Positions 60,146-64,000 of a DNA stretch of 64,000 nucleotides are shown piece after piece. This DNA is from Halomonas sp. HAL1 (GTDB lineage: Bacteria > Pseudomonadota > Gammaproteobacteria > Pseudomonadales > Halomonadaceae). Each line of letters starts with the position of its first letter. Position 1 is the stretch's first letter. The stretch is taken from positions 1,054,001-1,118,000 of the forward strand of contig NZ_CP130610.1 in the NCBI RefSeq assembly GCF_030544485.1, written 5' to 3'. Under the pieces are notes generated by a model. The model did not search any database. It was not told the origin of the DNA and was given only the letters and a program-made list of their open reading frames with translations. The translations under genes and the position numbers were made by a program.

Positions 60146-61468
60146 ATGCGACTCGCACGTCACTTGCCCGTCACCACGCTAGCGGCCGCCATTGCCATAT
60201 CGAGCCATGCCCAGGCGCAAACCGAAATCACCGTGGCCACGGTTAACAACAACGATATGGTGATTATGCAGAGCCTCACCGAGGCTTTTGAAGAAGCTCA
60301 CCCCGACATCACCTTGGATTGGGTGGTGCTTGAGGAGAACGTTCTGCGTCAACGCATGACCACCGATATTGCCACTGGTGGCGGCCAATTTGACGTCATG
60401 ACCATCGGTACTTACGAAGTGCCCATCTGGGCAGAGCGCGGCTGGCTGTCACCACTGGATAATCTACCCGACAACTACAACGAAGACGACCTGCTCGCCT
60501 CAGTGCGCGATGGCTTGAGTCTGGATGGTACGCTTCACGCGCTGCCGTTTTACGCCGAAAGCTCGATGATGTACTACCGCCAGGATCTGTTTGATAAAGC
60601 GGGTATTGAGATGACCGAACAGCCCACCTGGGAAGAGGTGCGTGAGTGGGCGGGCGAATTGCACGGCAGCGAAGAAGGGCTGGCTGGCATCTGCCTGCGC
60701 GGCAAGCCGGGCTGGGGCGAGAACATGGCTTTCATCACCACGCTCGTGAACACCTACGGTGGTCGCTGGTTCGATGAAGAGTGGAATCCAGAGCTTAACT
60801 CCGAGCCATGGACGAACGCTGTCCAGTTCTATGTCGACCTGCTGAATGATTACGGCCCGCCAGGGGCAAGCTCTAACGGCTTTAACGAAAATCTGGCGCT
60901 GTTCGCACGCGGTAACTGTGCAATGTGGGTAGATGCCACTTCAGCCGCTGGCAAACTGTTCGACGAAAATGAGTCCGATGTAGCAGACAGCTTAGGTTTT
61001 GCACCAGCACCGATAGCAGAAACCCCCAAAGGCTCACACTGGTTATGGTCTTGGGCGCTCGCGATTCCGGCCTCTTCCGAAAAACAGGAAGCAGCGCTTG
61101 AGTTCATTACCTGGGCCACCTCAGAAGACTACATTGAGCTGGTGGGTGAAACGGAAGGCTGGACCAGCGTTCCCCCGGGCACTCGTGAGTCTACTTACGC
61201 GAACGAGCAGTACACCGAAGCGGCACCTTTTGCTGATTTCGTTTTAAAGGCCATTCAAGAAACCGACCCGAATGACTCAACCCTAGAACCCAACCCCTAC
61301 GTTGGCGTACAGACGGTCAACATCCCCGAGTTCCAGTCCATCGGTACTCAGGTCGGTCAGACTATCGCCGCTGCGTTAACCGGCGACACGACGGTAGAGC
61401 AGGCGCTAGATAACGCCCAGCGTGCCACTGAACGCACGATGCAGCGGGCGGGCTACATCGAACGCTAA
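60146..61468 (+). CDS. Sorbitol/mannitol-type ABC transporter substrate-binding protein
   Basis: A 440-aa periplasmic receptor. The signal peptide ends near SSHAQA/QT. It has the extracellular-solute-binding family 1 layout with EITVATVNNNDMVIMQSL, DVMTIGTYEVPIWAERGWL and the hinge WATSEDYIELV. The resemblance is to SmoE/MtlE polyol receptors, as befits the neighbouring permeases. AGGAG precedes the ATG. It heads a four-gene operon. Confidence 0.9.
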   Translation: MRLARHLPVTTLAAAIAISSHAQAQTEITVATVNNNDMVIMQSLTEAFEEAHPDITLDWVVLEENVLRQRMTTDIATGGGQFDVMTIGTYEVPIWAERGWLSPLDNLPDNYNEDDLLASVRDGLSLDGTLHALPFYAESSMMYYRQDLFDKAGIEMTEQPTWEEVREWAGELHGSEEGLAGICLRGKPGWGENMAFITTLVNTYGGRWFDEEWNPELNSEPWTNAVQFYVDLLNDYGPPGASSNGFNENLALFARGNCAMWVDATSAAGKLFDENESDVADSLGFAPAPIAETPKGSHWLWSWALAIPASSEKQEAALEFITWATSEDYIELVGETEGWTSVPPGTRESTYANEQYTEAAPFADFVLKAIQETDPNDSTLEPNPYVGVQTVNIPEFQSIGTQVGQTIAAALTGDTTVEQALDNAQRATERTMQRAGYIER

Positions 61469-61477
61469 AACGAGACC

Positions 61478-61522
61478 AGCGCCTGCCTGTTCACTTGGTT
61501 ACTGACAGTGAGGGCAGGCGCT
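61478..61522 (+). repeat. Intercistronic hairpin after the binding-protein gene
   Basis: AGCGCCTGCC (61478-61487) and GGCAGGCGCT (61513-61522) form a perfect 10-bp stem with a 25-base loop. As in the TRAP operon it lies between the receptor and permease genes and probably lowers permease expression. Confidence 0.65.
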
Positions 61523-61578
61523 TTATCGATGTTGTCTAGCCGTTTTCGTATAAAGCCTCGTATTTCGCAGGTAATCCC

Positions 61579-62469
61579 ATGACTAAAACCCGTGCTTCCG
61601 GCCGTACTGTTGGCGGGCTGAGAACGCTTGCACTTCAAGCCCCAGCCGTGACGCTACTGTTGCTCTGGATGATTGTGCCGTTAGGCATGACGCTATGGTT
61701 CTCCTTTCAGTACTACAACCTGCTAATGCCCGACATGACCGGCTTTGCCGGGGTGGAAAACTATGAATATCTGTTAACCGACCCCGCGCTATGGAAAGCC
61801 ATGGGCAATACGCTGCTGTTGGTGGGTTGGGTGCTGGTGATTACCGTTGTGGGTGGCACGCTGTTAGCCGTGCTGTTTCAACAAGAGTTTGCGGGTCGTG
61901 GTATTGCTCGTGTACTGGCAATTTCACCGTTCTTTATCATGCCCACCGTCAGCGCACTGGTGTGGAAAAATATGATGATGCACCCGTCAAACGGGGTGCT
62001 GTCTTGGCTGTTTGAGTCCGTTGGGCTGCCTGCATTGGACTGGTTCTCTGCATTACCGCTGACCTCCATTGTGATCATCGTCGCGTGGCAATGGCTGCCC
62101 TTTGCACTGTTGATTCTTCTGACGGCGATGCAGTCGCTGGATGAAGATCAAGTCGAAGCCGCCCGCATGGATGGCGCGGGCCCTGTCGCCATCTTCTTCT
62201 TTATTACCCTGCCGCATTTAAGGCGCGCGATCAGCGTGGTGATCATGATTGAAATGATCTTCCTGCTGACTATTTTCGCGGAAATTTTTGTGACGACGTC
62301 GGGGGGGCCTGGTTTAGCGACGACGAATCTGGCCTATCTGATTTACATCCGTGCGCTACTTGATTTTGACGTGGGCACTGCGTCCGCCGGTGGGGTGATC
62401 GCGATCATCCTGGCCAATATCGTGGCGATCTTCCTGGTCCGTATGGTGGCCAAAAACCTGGAAGACTAG
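61579..62469 (+). CDS. Polyol ABC transporter permease (SmoF/MalF type)
   Basis: A 296-aa inner-membrane subunit with six helices. The EAA loop EAARMDGAGPVAIFFFITLPHL contacts the ATPase. The opening region LLLLWMIVPLGMTLWFSFQYYNLL is typical of the sugar permease family. It pairs with the next gene product. Confidence 0.92.
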   Translation: MTKTRASGRTVGGLRTLALQAPAVTLLLLWMIVPLGMTLWFSFQYYNLLMPDMTGFAGVENYEYLLTDPALWKAMGNTLLLVGWVLVITVVGGTLLAVLFQQEFAGRGIARVLAISPFFIMPTVSALVWKNMMMHPSNGVLSWLFESVGLPALDWFSALPLTSIVIIVAWQWLPFALLILLTAMQSLDEDQVEAARMDGAGPVAIFFFITLPHLRRAISVVIMIEMIFLLTIFAEIFVTTSGGPGLATTNLAYLIYIRALLDFDVGTASAGGVIAIILANIVAIFLVRMVAKNLED

Positions 62470-62498
62470 ACCGGCACTTGTGTCCTGGGAGCACTTCG

Positions 62499-63365
62499 AT
62501 GACAACTTTAGGTTCCAAAACAGCTGCGCCACGCTCGACAACGGGGTGGCGGTCAGCACAGGCCAAACGGGCCATGATAACGGTGCTGGGCTGGTCGGTC
62601 GCCCTGGTCATCTTCTTTCCGATTTTCTGGATGATATTGACCGGGTTTAAAACGGAAACGGCGGCGATCGCCGACCCAACGCTGATTTTTTCGCCCACTC
62701 TGGAAAGTTACCAAGAGGTACAGGAGCGCTCGGGCTATGCGCGGTTTGCGCTCAATAGCGTTGCGGTAGCCTTTGGCTCTACCTTCTTCGCGCTGTTAAT
62801 TGCTATTCCCTGCGCCTACGCCATGGCTTTTTTGCCGACTAAACGTACCAAGGGCACGCTGCTATGGATGCTCTCCACCAAAATGCTGCCCTCTGTGGGC
62901 GTACTGGTGCCGATATATCTGATTTTTCGCGATGTTGGCCTGCTCGATACCCGAACGGGGCTGATCATCGTCTACACCCTAATGAACCTGCCGATTGTGG
63001 TGTGGATGCTTTACACCTTCTTCAAGGATATGCCCAAGGACATTCTTGAAGCAGGGCGTATGGATGGCGCTTCGACACTTCAGGAGGTGATGTTTCTATT
63101 GCTGCCGCTGACGCTGCCGGGCATCGCTTCAACGGGCTTGCTATCGGTGATTTTGAGTTGGAACGAGGCGTTCTGGAGTCTCAACCTGACCACCTCAAAT
63201 GCCGCCCCGTTAACCGCTTACATCGCCTCATTCTCAAGCCCTGAGGGGCTGTTCTGGGCCAAACTATCTGCCGCTTCCACCATGGCGATTGCGCCTATTT
63301 TGATACTTGGTTGGATGACGCAAAAACAAATGGTACGTGGCCTGACCTTTGGCGCCGTCAAGTAA
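62499..63365 (+). CDS. Polyol ABC transporter permease (SmoG/MalG type)
   Basis: The ATG at 62499 with GGGAG seven bases upstream gives 288 aa; the open frame from 62478 adds seven residues. Six membrane helices and the EAA loop EAGRMDGASTLQEVMFLLLPLTLPG are visible. It is the second channel subunit of the uptake system. Confidence 0.92.
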   Translation: MTTLGSKTAAPRSTTGWRSAQAKRAMITVLGWSVALVIFFPIFWMILTGFKTETAAIADPTLIFSPTLESYQEVQERSGYARFALNSVAVAFGSTFFALLIAIPCAYAMAFLPTKRTKGTLLWMLSTKMLPSVGVLVPIYLIFRDVGLLDTRTGLIIVYTLMNLPIVVWMLYTFFKDMPKDILEAGRMDGASTLQEVMFLLLPLTLPGIASTGLLSVILSWNEAFWSLNLTTSNAAPLTAYIASFSSPEGLFWAKLSAASTMAIAPILILGWMTQKQMVRGLTFGAVK

Positions 63366-63377
63366 AGGATCTTCCTC

Positions 63378-64000
63378 ATGGCAACACTACAACTGCACAA
63401 TATTACCAAGCGTTTTGGCGACACCGAGGTGATCAAGGGCATCGATCTCGAGGTGAATGACCGCGAGTTTGTCGTCTTCGTTGGTCCTTCTGGCTGTGGT
63501 AAATCGACCCTGATGCGCATGATCGCCGGGCTGGAGAGCGCTACCGACGGCGATATTTTGATCGACGGACAGCGTATCAATGACGTTGGCCCAGCGGACC
63601 GCGGCCTCGCCATGGTATTTCAGAGCTACGCGCTTTACCCACATATGACGGTAGAAGGCAATATGGGCTTCAGCATGCGCTTGGCGGGGGTTCCCAAAGA
63701 GGAGCGCCGTGCCAAGGTGCTGGAAGCGGCCAAGATTCTGCAGCTAGAGCCGCTGTTAGACCGTAAGCCCAAAGCGCTCTCCGGCGGTCAGCGCCAGCGG
63801 GTGGCTATTGGCCGTGCGATTGTGCGTAACCCCAGCATCTTCCTGTTCGACGAACCGCTCTCCAACCTGGATGCCGCGCTGCGTGTGCAGATGCGCATCG
63901 AATTGGCGCGGCTTCATGATGAGCTGGACGCCACCATGATCTACGTGACCCACGATCAGATCGAAGCGATGACCATGGCGGACAAGATCGTTGTGCTCCA
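63378..64000 (+). CDS. Polyol ABC transporter ATP-binding protein (3' truncated by window end)
   Basis: The frame from ATG 63378 is open to the last base, about 207 codons. Walker A is GPSGCGKST, the Q-loop [13 protein letters not shown], the signature [14 protein letters not shown], Walker [13 protein letters not shown] and the switch His in [14 protein letters not shown]. The MalK/UgpC/SmoK type with a C-terminal regulatory domain is expected beyond the window. It completes the transporter. Confidence 0.92.
   Translation, partial: MATLQLHNITKRFGDTEVIKGIDLEVNDREFVVFVGPSGCGKSTLMRMIAGLESATDGDILIDGQRINDVGPADRGLAMVFQSYALYPHMTVEGNMGFSMRLAGVPKEERRAKVLEAAKILQLEPLLDRKPKALSGGQRQRVAIGRAIVRNPSIFLFDEPLSNLDAALRVQMRIELARLHDELDATMIYVTHDQIEAMTMADKIVVL

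Noticed and set aside
1..64000. CRISPR arrays, tRNA or rRNA genes
   Set aside because: No regularly spaced repeats and no cloverleaf or rRNA-like stretches were recognised by eye; a tRNA scan would settle it.

Overview
The window reads as a dense, moderately GC-rich gammaproteobacterial chromosome. The gene repertoire (TRAP and polyol ABC uptake, gluconate use, envelope and lipid A modification, organic peroxide defence, DmdB/DmdC-type acyl-CoA enzymes) fits a marine or halophilic heterotroph, most likely a Halomonadaceae member. That placement is inferred from protein resemblance, not computed. No rRNA, tRNA or CRISPR array was seen.

Layout. 1-4049: the end of an RND efflux operon (adaptor and pump). 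4235-6737: GFA-family protein, cytosolic copper-storage protein, phosphoribosyltransferase, CDP-alcohol phosphatidyltransferase. 7100-14419: an unusual cluster with a medium-chain dehydrogenase, a PTPS/QueD-like protein lacking key residues, a glycosyltransferase-methyltransferase fusion, a flippase-like membrane protein, a reductase-only RibD homologue, a GTP cyclohydrolase II homologue and a creatininase-family hydrolase. This is the best candidate for an undescribed pathway, probably making a glycosylated pterin or pyrimidine. 14441-22330: envelope and polysaccharide genes (FkbM methyltransferase, opgG, a membrane sulfatase-like enzyme, manC, an LpxL-type acyltransferase between two paralogous small membrane proteins) and a glyoxalase-fold protein. 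22371-30024: a methyltransferase, an MFS carrier and a four-gene acyl-CoA degradation set behind a PsrA-like operator. 30131-39917: LysE exporter, GSTs, LpxR, acetyltransferase, YetF, a TonB receptor with a Fur-like site, YgeA racemase, ohr/ohrR. 40054-44818: a TRAP transporter with gntK and gntR; a near-perfect GntR operator lies in front of the TRAP genes, so the transporter is probably for gluconate. 44903-51505: MOSC protein, DMT carrier, OsmC, PRC-barrel protein, L,D-transpeptidase, 2OG oxygenase, two Nudix enzymes, a NIF3-like protein.

51634-59971: a SorC/DeoR-family regulator gene is split by a 7,380-bp ISL3-type mobile element (52225-59604). The element has 22-bp terminal inverted repeats and a 7-bp target duplication; removing element and one duplicate restores a 316-codon frame exactly. 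It carries an intact transposase and two arsenic modules pointing away from each other: arsR-arsC-arsH-acr3, and an LMW-PTP-type arsenate reductase-GAPDH-arsJ. Five of the seven arsenic genes are broken by one-base losses, and the seven breaks resolved sit at or beside G/C runs, either real decay or a local sequence-quality problem. 60146-64000: a sorbitol/mannitol-type ABC transporter operon, cut by the window end, which the split regulator probably controlled.
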